64,000 bases of DNA from Myxococcus sp. RHSTA-1-4 (GTDB lineage: Bacteria; Myxococcota; Myxococcia; Myxococcales; Myxococcaceae), in the NCBI RefSeq assembly GCF_020037125.1, contig NZ_JAIQDG010000017.1, forward strand, positions 124,001 through 188,000, in the 5' to 3' direction. The translations under genes and the position numbers were made by a program. Below the pieces are notes generated by a model. It saw nothing but the letters and a program-made list of their open reading frames with translations. It did no database searches and was not told where the DNA came from. Positions 30,101 through 36,649 of the stretch are shown one piece after another; within the stretch, counting starts at the first letter, position 1; each line of letters begins with the position of its first letter.

Positions 30101-31504
30101 GTGCTGGTGGGCTCGCCCGTCGCGGGCCGTGGCCTGCCGGAGCTGGAGGGGCTCATCGGCTTCTTCGTCAACACGCTGGCGCTGCGCACGCGGCTGCACG
30201 GCAACCCCAGCTTCCGCGAGCTGCTGGGCCGGGTCCGCGAGGTGACGCTCGGGGCCTATGCACACCAGGACGTGCCCTTCGAGCGCGTGGTGGAGGCCGT
30301 CCAGCCGGAGCGCGGCCCGGACCGCTCGCCGCTCTTCCAGGTCATGTTCGTGCTGCAGAACGCGCCGTGGGCACAACCCATGGGGCCGGGGCTGTCCATG
30401 CGGTTCGAGGACGTGGAGCGGCACTCGGCGAAGTTCGACCTGACGCTGGCGCTGTGGGAGACGGAGGAGGGGTTCTCCGGCTCGCTGGAGTACGCCAGTG
30501 ATTTGTTCGAGCGCACCACGGCGGCGCGGATGTCCGAGCGGCTGCGCGGCCTGCTGGCGTGGGCGGTGGCGCATCCGGAAGCGCCGCTGTCCCGGCTGGA
30601 CCTGGCGCCCGACGTGCGCGAGCTGCTGGTGCCGCTCCAGGCCGGGGGCTCGCGTCCGCCGTTCTTCTGCGTCCATGCGGTGGGCGGCACCGTGTCGGGC
30701 TACGCGGAGCTGGCCCGTCACCTCGGCTCGGAGCAGCCCTTCATCGGCATACAGGCCCGCGGGCTGGAGGGCGAGCAGCCCCCGCTGGAGTCCATCGAGG
30801 CCATGGCGGCGCTCTACGTGGAGGCCCTGCGCACCGCGCGGCCTCACGGGCCCTACCGCCTGGGAGGCTGGTCGCTGGGCGCGGTCATCGCCGTCGAGAT
30901 GGCGCGGCTCCTCCAGGAGGCGGGGGAGGTGGTGGAGCAGCTCATCCTCATCGAGCCCAGCCCCACGTCGTATGCGCAGGGCACCCGTGTCGAGGAGTCC
31001 GAGACGCTGGATGGGCTGTTCGCGCTGAACCTGGCGCGCACGCTGGGGCTGCCCGTGGAGCCCGAGGACGTCCAGCGGTTGGACGATGGCCCGGCGCTGC
31101 TGAAGCACCTGCTGGAGAGGGGCCGCCGCGCGGGTGTCTTTGGCCCCGAGGTGGGGCTGGCGCGGCTCCAGGCGCTCCAGCGCGTCTTCACGTCCTGTGC
31201 GCGCGCCCTCCATCAGCATGTGCTGCGTCCCCTCTCGCTTCCGGTCGTCCTGCTGCGAGGCACGGAGGCCGAGGTGGGGGAGGCCCACGTGCCCGACCGG
31301 GGCTGGGCGGCGCTGGCTTCCCAGGTGGAGGTGGTGGACGTGTCGGGCGACCACTACACCGTGCTGCAGGCGCCGCATGTGGAGACGCTGGCCAGCGCGC
31401 TGAGCCGTGTCCTGGAGGTCTACCCCGCGCGGAGTCCTTGCGGGGAGGGACCGCCGCTTCGGCCCGAGGTGAGCGGGCTGTCCACGAAGCGCACCTCGCG
31501 GTAG
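24131..31504 (+). CDS. Non-ribosomal peptide synthetase, C-A(Ser)-T-A(Ala)-T-C-TE
   Basis: Domains over 2457 residues: C1 (about 27-450; HHIVTDA at 151-157), A1 (about 480-980), carrier T1 (Ser1021 in LGGNSL), A2 (about 1105-1620) directly after T1 with no condensation domain between, T2 (Ser1662 in LGGHSL), C2 (about 1725-2160; HHIISDG at 1856-1862) and thioesterase (about 2175-2430). Reading the ten specificity positions by motif alignment gives DVWHVSLVDK for A1, close to the EntF serine code, and DLFNNALTYK for A2, a code I know as alanine. The thioesterase has GWSLG (Ser2248), His2408, and Glu2275 where Asp is usual. The ATG overlaps the preceding stop. Confidence 0.95.
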   Translation: MTLTPDEKRARLARLLREKARRSRRAPPSFSQERMWFLEQWNPGSALFNMPVVVRLSGELHLEALERGLQQLVDRHEALRTTLTVEEGLPVQCISTGMEVPLEVVELPEALAWERISTEARRPFDLERGPLLRTVLLRLAPDAHLLLVNTHHIVTDAWSLGVLVRELAAVYQAFAEGQPSPLAPLPLQYADYAAWQREWLRGPVLEEQLAWWRSRLDPKARLELPADKPRPAVLGSRGERQVRMLSPALTEALKALGQREGKTLFVVLLAAFKALLYRYTGQTDLTVGSLIAGRNRADLEGLIGLFINALALRTQMSGDTSFRALLEAVHETTLQAYARQDVPFEKLVEALKVERSSSHLPLFQVMLVLQNSPLPPLRARGLVMDALPVDTKTTKHDLTLYAIELPQGLRLSAEYSTDLFEAPTMARLLGHLETLLAGAVEDPNRRLAELPLLTGPERHQLLREWSGEHFDLPREACIHTLIEAQVRRTPDAVALSFEGSRLTYAELDARANQLAWHLRSLGVGPEVRVGLCLERSLEMVVALLATLKAGGAYVPLDPAYPSQRLTWMLEDARPAVLLAQERLLPRLPPHEARVVLVDSGWDVVALQPRHAPPPTASSGGLAYVIFTSGSTGRPKGAMNEHGPVVNRLLWMQREYGLTPADTVLQKTPFSFDVSVWEFFWPLMVGARLVVAKPGGHQEPAYLARLIAEEGVTTLHFVPSMLQVFLEEPGLERCASLKRVVCSGEALPLDLAERCLERLPGAGLHNLYGPTEAAVDVTYYPCVPGEPRRSVPIGRPVANTQIRLLDANLRPVPIGVSGELFIGGVQVGRGYLGRPELTAERFIPDPFIDTPGARLYRTGDVARWLPDGAIEYLGRADFQVKVRGLRIELGEIEAVLEQHPSVRQAVVVAREDGGGDKRLVAYVAGRGEAGAVDPEALRALMQAKLPEYMVPSALVVLDALPLSPNGKVDRKALPAPELERAREGHVAPATPTEVEVAALFGELLGVERVGARDDLFKLGGNSLMATRVLARLRARFGVELPLRALFQHSTVQQVARLVDEARARVAPAPERIPAPEQRRRLPVISLRADSLPPGLETPAAAGEAPLTDEERHRLLVEWNDTAADFPRETCLHQLVEAQARETPEAVAVVAGSTRLTYAELEARANRLAWRLRELGVGPEVRVGLCVERTADMVVGMLGILKAGGAYVPLDPTYPRERLAFLLEDAQGPALVAHSHLLAALPPHAATPVCLDTDAEALALQPSTQPPVAALPENISYLIYTSGSTGRPKGVAIPHRAAVAFLSWAHGVFSAEELGGVLAGTSLNFDLSVFEVFAPLSRGGSVIVARNALALAELPHASEVTLVNTVPSAMAQLLRLGALPASVRTVNLAGEPLPAPLAREVYEVPTVRRLYDLYGPSEDTTYSTFSLVKPGEPPLIGRPISNTRAYVLDEHLQPVRVGAPGELYLAGSGLARGYLHRPELTAERFLPDPFGPPGSRMYKTGDRVRYRPDGELEYLGRNDFQVKVRGFRIELGEVEARLQAQPGVREAVVVAREDGPGGQRLVAYVAGEAGQTLEISALREGLRATLPEYMVPSAFVVLEALPRNSNGKVDRKALPVPLNERTSLRPYEAPRTPTEELLAGLWRQVLGLERVGVKDHFFELGGHSLLATQVVARLRTALRTEVPMQAFFEAPTLEALARRVDAARGDGEATPVVPPLLPVPRTTGALPVSFAQQRLWLLDRLEPGSTAYIILAALRLQGALDVRALVLAFQALHERHESLRTVFGEDAQGPTQVILPAGPPDMGLVDLRELPEPEREAEARALAADEAQRPFNLEKGPLVRALLLRLSEQHHLLVVSMHHIISDGWSSAVLIRELSALYEAFSRGEEPRLPPLPAQYADYAVWQRQWLKGEVVESQLDWWRQQLTGAPSLLELPTDRPRPEVLSPRGGRVPVQLGEPVSTALKALCHRAGVTPFMALLAGFVALLSHESGQPDVLVGSPVAGRGLPELEGLIGFFVNTLALRTRLHGNPSFRELLGRVREVTLGAYAHQDVPFERVVEAVQPERGPDRSPLFQVMFVLQNAPWAQPMGPGLSMRFEDVERHSAKFDLTLALWETEEGFSGSLEYASDLFERTTAARMSERLRGLLAWAVAHPEAPLSRLDLAPDVRELLVPLQAGGSRPPFFCVHAVGGTVSGYAELARHLGSEQPFIGIQARGLEGEQPPLESIEAMAALYVEALRTARPHGPYRLGGWSLGAVIAVEMARLLQEAGEVVEQLILIEPSPTSYAQGTRVEESETLDGLFALNLARTLGLPVEPEDVQRLDDGPALLKHLLERGRRAGVFGPEVGLARLQALQRVFTSCARALHQHVLRPLSLPVVLLRGTEAEVGEAHVPDRGWAALASQVEVVDVSGDHYTVLQAPHVETLASALSRVLEVYPARSPCGEGPPLRPEVSGLSTKRTSR
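31476..31504 (+). repeat. 29-bp direct repeat, left copy
   Basis: This copy forms the last 29 bases of the NRPS gene and matches 34724-34752 at 28 of 29 positions (C here, A there at position 15). On the minus strand both copies encode YREVxFVDS. The pair brackets 3.2 kb containing the lower-GC HipA/DUF3037 genes. Confidence 0.75.
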
Positions 31505-31630
31505 TGGGGGAGGCGCCGCTTGGCGAGGTGCGAACTCAACTCGCAGCTGGCCTCCATGGGGTTGGGCTCCGCGGAAAGCTCGCGCAGTACGTGTCAGCTC
31601 GGATAACGTCCCTACCTCTTGGGGTGGGGG
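31505..31630. other. Intergenic stretch with minus-strand coding remnant
   Basis: Together with the NRPS 3' end, the minus strand is open from 31593 to a TAG at 31420 and has good codon usage: an ATG at 31557 starts MEASCELSSHLAKRRLPHYR, continuing as EVRFVDSPLTSGRSGG. It looks like the tail of a lost gene. I do not recognise the family. Confidence 0.35.
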
Positions 31631-32396
31631 ATGCGCGTGCCGGATGACACGTGGCTCGGAGGACTACTGGGACCATCCCTGGAGGTGGTCAGCGGTGGCA
31701 CGAGCGCTGGTCCCGTCGATGTTCCACATACGAGTCAAGCCGACTTCTTTGTGGACGGAGTGGGCCGACGATGGGTGCGCAAGAGCCTCGACCAGATTTG
31801 GCTGGCAGGAGATGCTCGCTGAGCTCGTCGGCTGGTTCTTGGGGCGAGACCTTGGTGCACCTGTACCTGATGCCGCCATTCTGTTCCCGGGGCGCGCAGA
31901 CGCAGCGTGGCTGAGTGCCTACATCCCCCATCCGATTCACTGGGAGGCACACCACGCCCACTTCGTGACCAACCTGGACGCCTTTGGCGCGATGCTCGCG
32001 CTCGATGCGATCATCCACAACCACGACCGGCACAAGATGAACATCTTGCTGACGCCAGGGGCTGAAGAGCCAGAGCTCGACGCGTGGGCGATCGACACAG
32101 GGGCGGCGTTGGTCGGATTCCCTGCAGACTTCGCAGCAGCAGATCTGGCTGTGCCGGAAAAGCCGAATATTGCCCGGGGGTTACCTGTGCGCTTGATGGA
32201 ACCAGGCGCCCGCCGGGCTGCCAGGCGGGCAGTCGAGCTGGTGGAGTCTCCTGCCCTTCAGCATCAGGTAGCCGGTGCCTGCAGGCTTGTAGGTGAGCAA
32301 GAAAGCAACATACTGTTCTCGGCCCTTTCGAAGAGGATGAAGCAGGCGACCAGGTTGGTTGAACGCTACATCGAGGTCGTGGGAGCAATCTCGTGA
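31631..32396 (+). pseudogene. HipA-like kinase (HipA_2 type), frameshifted
   Basis: An ATG at 31631 after a GGGGTGGGGG purine run opens MRVPDDTWLGGLLG and on to RRWVRKSLDQI, then stops at 31818-31820. The conserved body is in another frame: GWQEMLAELVGWFLG, the kinase loop HNHDRHKMN and AIDTGAALVG (metal-binding Asp). Removing one T from the TTT near 31797 joins the halves exactly. HipA-like kinases phosphorylate targets such as aminoacyl-tRNA synthetases and act as toxins or stress switches. GC content is clearly below the surroundings, implying transfer. Either the gene is broken, the frameshift is programmed, or it is a sequencing error. The downstream partner overlaps its stop. Confidence 0.65.
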
Positions 32397-33217
32397 GCGC
32401 CAAGTTCCGTCTCGTCCAATACGTGCCGGATCCCTTCGTTGGGACGAAGATCACTATTGGCGCGCTCGTCGAGCACGATGGGCAGGTCGAACTTGCTCGG
32501 GCTCCTTGGGTTCCCGGCCCTGGCTGCATCGGTGGGCGCAAAGCATGGTCCACCATGCAGCTCATCCTCGACTCTCTCTCCACGCCAGCTCGGTTCGATC
32601 TCCCATCTGGAGAGCTAAGTGCCCTCGCCCAACTGGGGGAAGAGCGCCTCGTACCAGCAGGTGTTGGCAGCGCGCGGGAATGGCTTGAGGCCAAGCTTCT
32701 GCCGCAGAAGCCGCTGCGTGAGCAGGATCAAAAGGAGACTCCGCCATACCGACCCCATCGGGATACGGTGGGCTACCGATTCTTCGAGCAGTGGAGCGTC
32801 GCAGACTTCGTGAAGAGGAAGTACGCGCCCAGTTCCCTGCCTCGAACGCACCCCAAGGCTGCGGCAAGTGTCTCGCACTACGTTCCTGGAAAGGACGAGT
32901 TGCTGCTGATGGAGCCGGTGGTTGGTACGCGTCCGAAGTTTGAGGATGACCTTCAGGCCATCAGCCAAGAGTTCTTGGCGTTCCGCGAACTCTTCCGTCA
33001 GATGAGCGGTCCTCATCAAACCCCTGTGTTCATTGCGTACGTGCTCACGGGGGGATACTCGGCGGCGATGGGAGAGGCGAGCAGGGTGCTCTCGCGAGCT
33101 GCCGACCAGGTCGTCAATGTCGATGACCCAGCTCAGCGCACACTATTTCTTCAGCGCATTGTTGCTGTGGGCAGCTCTGGTGGGAACCAAGGCTCGTTGC
33201 CATTGCCGCGGAACTGA
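32393..33217 (+). CDS. DUF3037-like partner of the HipA-like kinase
   Basis: The 274-residue product starts at a GTG overlapping the HipA-like stop (GTGA). Its N-terminus, KFRLVQYVPDPFVGTKITIG, resembles DUF3037 proteins, which often follow HipA_2-type kinases in two-gene units. The rest is poorly recognisable, with YRPHRDTVGYRFFEQW, LLMEPVVGTRP and a helical C-terminus. Codon usage and GC content are those of the upstream gene and unlike the flanking DNA, so both were probably gained together. The role (antitoxin or co-factor) is unknown. Confidence 0.55.
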   Translation: MSAKFRLVQYVPDPFVGTKITIGALVEHDGQVELARAPWVPGPGCIGGRKAWSTMQLILDSLSTPARFDLPSGELSALAQLGEERLVPAGVGSAREWLEAKLLPQKPLREQDQKETPPYRPHRDTVGYRFFEQWSVADFVKRKYAPSSLPRTHPKAAASVSHYVPGKDELLLMEPVVGTRPKFEDDLQAISQEFLAFRELFRQMSGPHQTPVFIAYVLTGGYSAAMGEASRVLSRAADQVVNVDDPAQRTLFLQRIVAVGSSGGNQGSLPLPRN

Positions 33218-33373
33218 TTCCGTGGTTGGGCCGCGAGCACCTTGCGTGACTGTCGGGCGCGTTAAGTCTCATCTCACGGTTCGTGACGGAGTTCGCAACC
33301 GGGGCAGCATCGCCGCTTGGCGCATGATGACTCGGAAATACGACGTCTTTGGCGAACGTCCTGGGGAATGCTC

Positions 33374-34633
33374 GTGAGTTCCACTCACGAACTGGAGCGC
33401 GTCCGCCGGAAGGTGGAGGCGGGTGAAGTCCTCGGCGACGCGGAGCTGGAGCTGCTCCGTGAGGAGGCCCGGCGTACCCCGGGCCCCACGCTGCGGCTGG
33501 CGGTGGCCCATGCGCTCATCAACGCGGGCGCCGAGCGCGAAGCCCTGCCGCTGCTGGAGTCCCTGCGGCGCGACTTCCCCCGGGACGTGCCGGTGCGCCT
33601 GGGCCTGGCGCGGGCGCTGCTGGGACTGGAGCGGCACGGCGACGCGGAGGCGCTGCTGCGCGAGGTGCAGGCGCAGGAGCCGGACGACCCGGAGGTACTC
33701 AAGGTGCTCGCCGTGCTCGGGCTGCGGCGCGGCGAGGCCGACAAGGCCCGCGCGTATATAAAGGATGCGCTGGCCAGGGACCCCTTCGACGCCGAGGCGC
33801 GGCTGCTGAAGGAGGAGCTGGAGGCCGCGGACCTGCCGCCTCCGCCCGCGCCCCGGGAGGAGGTGCTGCGCCCGGAGTTCACCACGGCGCTCACCGCGGC
33901 GCTGGCCCGGGCCCGTGTCGCCTTCCGGCGGCAGGGAAGGGACCTGCTGGTGAAGCTCGCCAGCGGTGGAGTGGGCCGCGTGGACGTGGGCTCGCTGTAT
34001 GTGGCCTGGCGCGAGTCCCCAGGCACGGAGAGCCTCACCGCGCACGTGGACGCGCTGGCGGCGCGGCTGGGCGGGCTCTCCTCCGGGCTGGGCACGGAGG
34101 ACCCGGCGCTGGAGTCCCGGCTGCGTCCGGTGCTGCGGCCGGCGGACTTCGCCACTCGGGCGGTGGGCGCGCTGCACCGGCCGGGCCCCGCGGGCCTGGA
34201 GGTCTTCTACGTGCTGGAGGACGCGGACTTCGTGCGCTACCTGCCGGAGTCCGCGCTCGCCCCGGCGGGGCTGACGGCGGAGGCCGTGGACGCGGCGGCG
34301 TGGCGCAACCTGGAGGCGTGTCCCGCGTCGGTGCGGCCCGTGCTCATCGACAAGGGCGAGGTGCGGCTGGCCGAGGCCTTCTCCGGACTCTGGGCGGTGG
34401 CGGAGGGGGATGGCCACGACGGTGCGCGTCTGCTCACCCGCGCGCAGTGGAGCGCGCTGATGCAGGTCGCGGGCGAGGGGCCGCTCCGGGTGTCGCTGGG
34501 CCGGCGCGAGCTGGCGCTCGTGTGCCGTGAGTCGGACGCCTCCGCGCGCGAGGCGCTGGAGCGGCTGGTGCCCTCGCCGGACGGGATTCCCGGCACCTTC
34601 CGCCTCACCGCTGAGGGGCTTCTCTCCGTGTAG
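33374..34633 (+). CDS. TPR-repeat protein with DUF1444-like domain
   Basis: Of about 419 residues, the first 150 are helical repeats with TPR character (ALINAGAEREALPLLESL, ALLGLERHGDAEALLREV, AVLGLRRGEADKARAYI). The C-terminal 240 residues resemble DUF1444: RPEFTTALTAALAR near 170 and a predicted alpha/beta fold with FYVLEDADFVRYL and RPVLIDKGEVRLAE. GC content returns to the genome norm here, marking the right edge of the foreign segment. I favour GTG at 33374, six bases after GGGGA; the ATG at 33368 would overlap the ribosome site. Function is unknown. Confidence 0.75.
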   Translation: MSSTHELERVRRKVEAGEVLGDAELELLREEARRTPGPTLRLAVAHALINAGAEREALPLLESLRRDFPRDVPVRLGLARALLGLERHGDAEALLREVQAQEPDDPEVLKVLAVLGLRRGEADKARAYIKDALARDPFDAEARLLKEELEAADLPPPPAPREEVLRPEFTTALTAALARARVAFRRQGRDLLVKLASGGVGRVDVGSLYVAWRESPGTESLTAHVDALAARLGGLSSGLGTEDPALESRLRPVLRPADFATRAVGALHRPGPAGLEVFYVLEDADFVRYLPESALAPAGLTAEAVDAAAWRNLEACPASVRPVLIDKGEVRLAEAFSGLWAVAEGDGHDGARLLTRAQWSALMQVAGEGPLRVSLGRRELALVCRESDASAREALERLVPSPDGIPGTFRLTAEGLLSV

Positions 34634-34678
34634 GCCGCGCGGGGCCCCGGTCTTCCGGGAGAGCGCCAGGCCTCGGCA

Positions 34679-34698
34679 CTCCGGGGCGTGCCCCGGAG
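34679..34698. terminator. Perfect 9-bp hairpin between convergent genes
   Basis: CTCCGGGGC and GCCCCGGAG are perfect inverted repeats separated by GT (a four- to six-base loop in practice). It lies 46 bp after the TPR/DUF1444 stop and just before the stop of the convergent DUF4230 gene, so it can terminate both. Confidence 0.7.
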
Positions 34699-34700
34699 CC

Positions 34701-35315
34701 TCAGCCCGCGGTGGCCGTAGGCAGGCTGTCCACGAAGAGCACCTCGCGGTAGCCCAGGGTGAGCAGCAGGGAGCGCAGCGCGCGCTCCGCGGAGTCCCGG
34801 GCGCGCTGCTGGAGGCGCGAGTCGGCGCGCACTTCCTGCTCGAAGGCCAGGCGGGCCTTCTCCAGCAACTGCGCCGTCTGAGCGCTGTCCAGGTTGGAGT
34901 CGATGACCTCCGTCTCGCCCGGGCGCAGCTCCACCTTCACCTCGATGGGCGGCAGCACCACGTAGACGCGGGTGCCGGACACCTGGAGGTTTGACGGGCC
35001 GAAGCGCTGGAAGTCGAAGCCCAGTCGCGCGTCCGCGAAGACGATGGCGCGCCCGTGCGGGTTCTGAATCGTGTAGGCGGCCCAGTTGAGCACGTCCTTC
35101 CACAGCGCATCCGTGGCCTGGGGCTCGGGGGTGAAGGTCACCTTCTTGTAGAGGGCGACGTCGAGCGTCTCCAGCCGGGCCACCTCGCGCATCTGCTGCA
35201 CCACGGACGGGGTGTCCGGCAGGGAGGTGGGCGGAGGCCGGAGGAGCAGCCAGGCGCCCAGCGCGCCGAGCGTGGCACCCAGGAGGACGGTGAGGGCTCT
35301 CGAGAGGTACGCCAT
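34701..35315 (-). CDS. DUF4230 membrane-anchored protein
   Basis: The 204-residue product has one N-terminal membrane helix (about residues 5-25, LTVLLGATLGALGAWLLL) and an extracytoplasmic domain with DUF4230 features: VVQQMREVARLETLDVALYKKV, a FGFDFQRFG-like strand, VYVVLPPIEV and a long C-terminal helix (LEKARLAFEQEVR). Members are conserved but uncharacterised. The start ATG at 35315 puts the helix at the N-terminus. Codons near its end contain the right copy of the 29-bp direct repeat. Confidence 0.82.
   Translation of the reverse strand: MAYLSRALTVLLGATLGALGAWLLLRPPPTSLPDTPSVVQQMREVARLETLDVALYKKVTFTPEPQATDALWKDVLNWAAYTIQNPHGRAIVFADARLGFDFQRFGPSNLQVSGTRVYVVLPPIEVKVELRPGETEVIDSNLDSAQTAQLLEKARLAFEQEVRADSRLQQRARDSAERALRSLLLTLGYREVLFVDSLPTATAG
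34724..34752 (+). repeat. 29-bp direct repeat, right copy
   Basis: Same orientation as 31476-31504 with one mismatch in 29. This copy lies inside the 3' end of the DUF4230 gene, where the minus strand encodes YREVLFVDS. Confidence 0.75.
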
Positions 35316-35399
35316 GGCGGCAGTGTACCTCCTTCCCAGGAGTGGGCGTCTGGGGCAGGGTGCGCGTGAGTGTATGTCGTGTGTCGTGAAGGGAGCAGT

Positions 35400-36002
35400 G
35401 TGGAGTTGACGGTCCAGGAAGTCGAAGGCCTGGGGACGCGGGGATACTTCATCCGGTCCGCGTTCCTGGGCGAGGCGCGAGCCGTTGCCGTGAGGGACGT
35501 GGCATTGGCTCGCATGGCGTCTGGCAGCTTGCGGCCGGCGGGCATCCGCCGCGGAGCGGACCGGACGCAGGACTCCTCCGTGAGGGGAGACCTCATCGAG
35601 TGGGTGCTTCCGGAGCCGGACACACCGCTGGGCGAACTGTGGGAGTCCTTCCGCACGCTCGGCGATGCGTTGTCCACGGGAGCGTATCTGGGGCTGGGGC
35701 GCTTCGACCTGCAGCTCGCCTGCTACCCGGGCGGAGGGGCCCACTACTCCCGCCACCGTGATGCATTTCCCGGCCAGTCCAACCGGCGGGCCACGGCTGT
35801 CTGGTACGCCAACGCGGGCTGGGAGCCGGCGCATGGGGGCGTGCTGCGGCTGTACCCGGAAGGCTCGGCGCCCGTGGACGTGGCACCGGTGCTGGACACG
35901 CTCGTGGTGTTCCTGAGCGAGCGCATCGAGCACGAGGTGCTGCCCGCCTACGCCACGCGCCTGGCGCTCACCGCCTGGTACTACGGGCGGGCCGCGGGCT
36001 GA
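35400..36002 (+). CDS. 2-oxoglutarate/Fe(II)-dependent prolyl hydroxylase-like oxygenase
   Basis: The 200-residue protein has the double-stranded beta-helix core of prolyl 4-hydroxylases. Iron ligands are the His and Asp of HRDAF, after CYPGGGAHYSR, and the His of ERIEHEV; the 2-oxoglutarate Arg is in YATRLALTAWYY. Such enzymes hydroxylate protein or small-molecule substrates; the substrate here is unknown. GAAGGGA a few bases upstream supports GTG at 35400, though an in-frame GTG at 35370 is possible. It is divergent from DUF4230. Confidence 0.85.
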   Translation: MELTVQEVEGLGTRGYFIRSAFLGEARAVAVRDVALARMASGSLRPAGIRRGADRTQDSSVRGDLIEWVLPEPDTPLGELWESFRTLGDALSTGAYLGLGRFDLQLACYPGGGAHYSRHRDAFPGQSNRRATAVWYANAGWEPAHGGVLRLYPEGSAPVDVAPVLDTLVVFLSERIEHEVLPAYATRLALTAWYYGRAAG

Positions 36003-36006
36003 CGCG

Positions 36007-36564
36007 TCAGATGGAAGGCGCCAGCAGGACGACGGAGTAGCCCACCGCGGTCTTCGTCCCCGGGTTCTCGTACGAGTGCTTCTGGTCCCCCCGGAAGACG
36101 ACCACGTCTCCGGGCTGGAGGAGGAAGCGCTCGCCGCTGGCGACGAGCAGCAGTTCGCCGGCCTCGCATGCCAGGTACTCACGGGTGCCGGGCGTGTGGG
36201 GCACGCCGGTGATGCGCACCTGGGGCGGCAGCTCCACCCGGTCGAACTCCATGCCGGGCAGCGGGTCGGGCAGCAGCTTGCGCAGCATGCCCGCGCCCCG
36301 CATGCGGACGGGCAGGCTGGCGCGAGGGTAGTGCCGGGCGCTCGCCCGGGGCCTGGCCACCAGTTCCTCCAATGACACCTGGAGCGCCGCGGCCACGCGG
36401 TGCAGCACGGACAGCGTGGGGTTGGCCGCGCCGGACTCCAGGTGCGCCCACGTGGCGCGAGGCACCCCCGCGAGCTTCGCGAGCTGCGCCTGGGTGGCCC
36501 CGCGCGTCTCGCGGAGCGTCCGGATGTTGCGTGCCAGCCTGTCGGGCAGGTCCTCGTCGTTCAT
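36007..36564 (-). CDS. XRE-family regulator with C-terminal cupin
   Basis: In 185 residues, a helix-turn-helix of the Cro/XRE type (about 10-66, with ATQAQLAKLAGVPRATWAHL and the NPTLSVLHRVAAAL helix) is followed by a cupin sensor domain (about 105-180; REYLACEAGEL, LLQPGDVVVFRGDQKHSYEN). These regulators usually repress an adjacent metabolic operon and sense a small ligand through the cupin. It is divergent from the SDR/QueA-like operon, with two inverted repeats between, and its stop lies four bases from the convergent oxygenase stop. Confidence 0.9.
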   Translation of the reverse strand: MNDEDLPDRLARNIRTLRETRGATQAQLAKLAGVPRATWAHLESGAANPTLSVLHRVAAALQVSLEELVARPRASARHYPRASLPVRMRGAGMLRKLLPDPLPGMEFDRVELPPQVRITGVPHTPGTREYLACEAGELLLVASGERFLLQPGDVVVFRGDQKHSYENPGTKTAVGYSVVLLAPSI

Positions 36565-36567
36565 GGA

Positions 36568-36604
36568 TTGGCAATCTGCCAAGCCATTGGCCCGGGCACC
36601 AATG
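36568..36604. promoter_or_regulatory. Paired inverted repeats, candidate XRE-cupin operator
   Basis: Two adjacent palindromes lie in the 85-bp divergent promoter region: TTGGCA-atc-TGCCAA at 36568-36582 and CATTGG-cccgggca-CCAATG at 36585-36604. Both arms are perfect and both share a TTGG/CCAA core. They start four bases upstream of the XRE-cupin start codon and end 45 bases before the SDR gene. Confidence 0.5.
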
Positions 36605-36649
36605 CTTTGGCGAAGCCCGTGTATCCCTCCTGGAGAGGAGGAGAGACGC

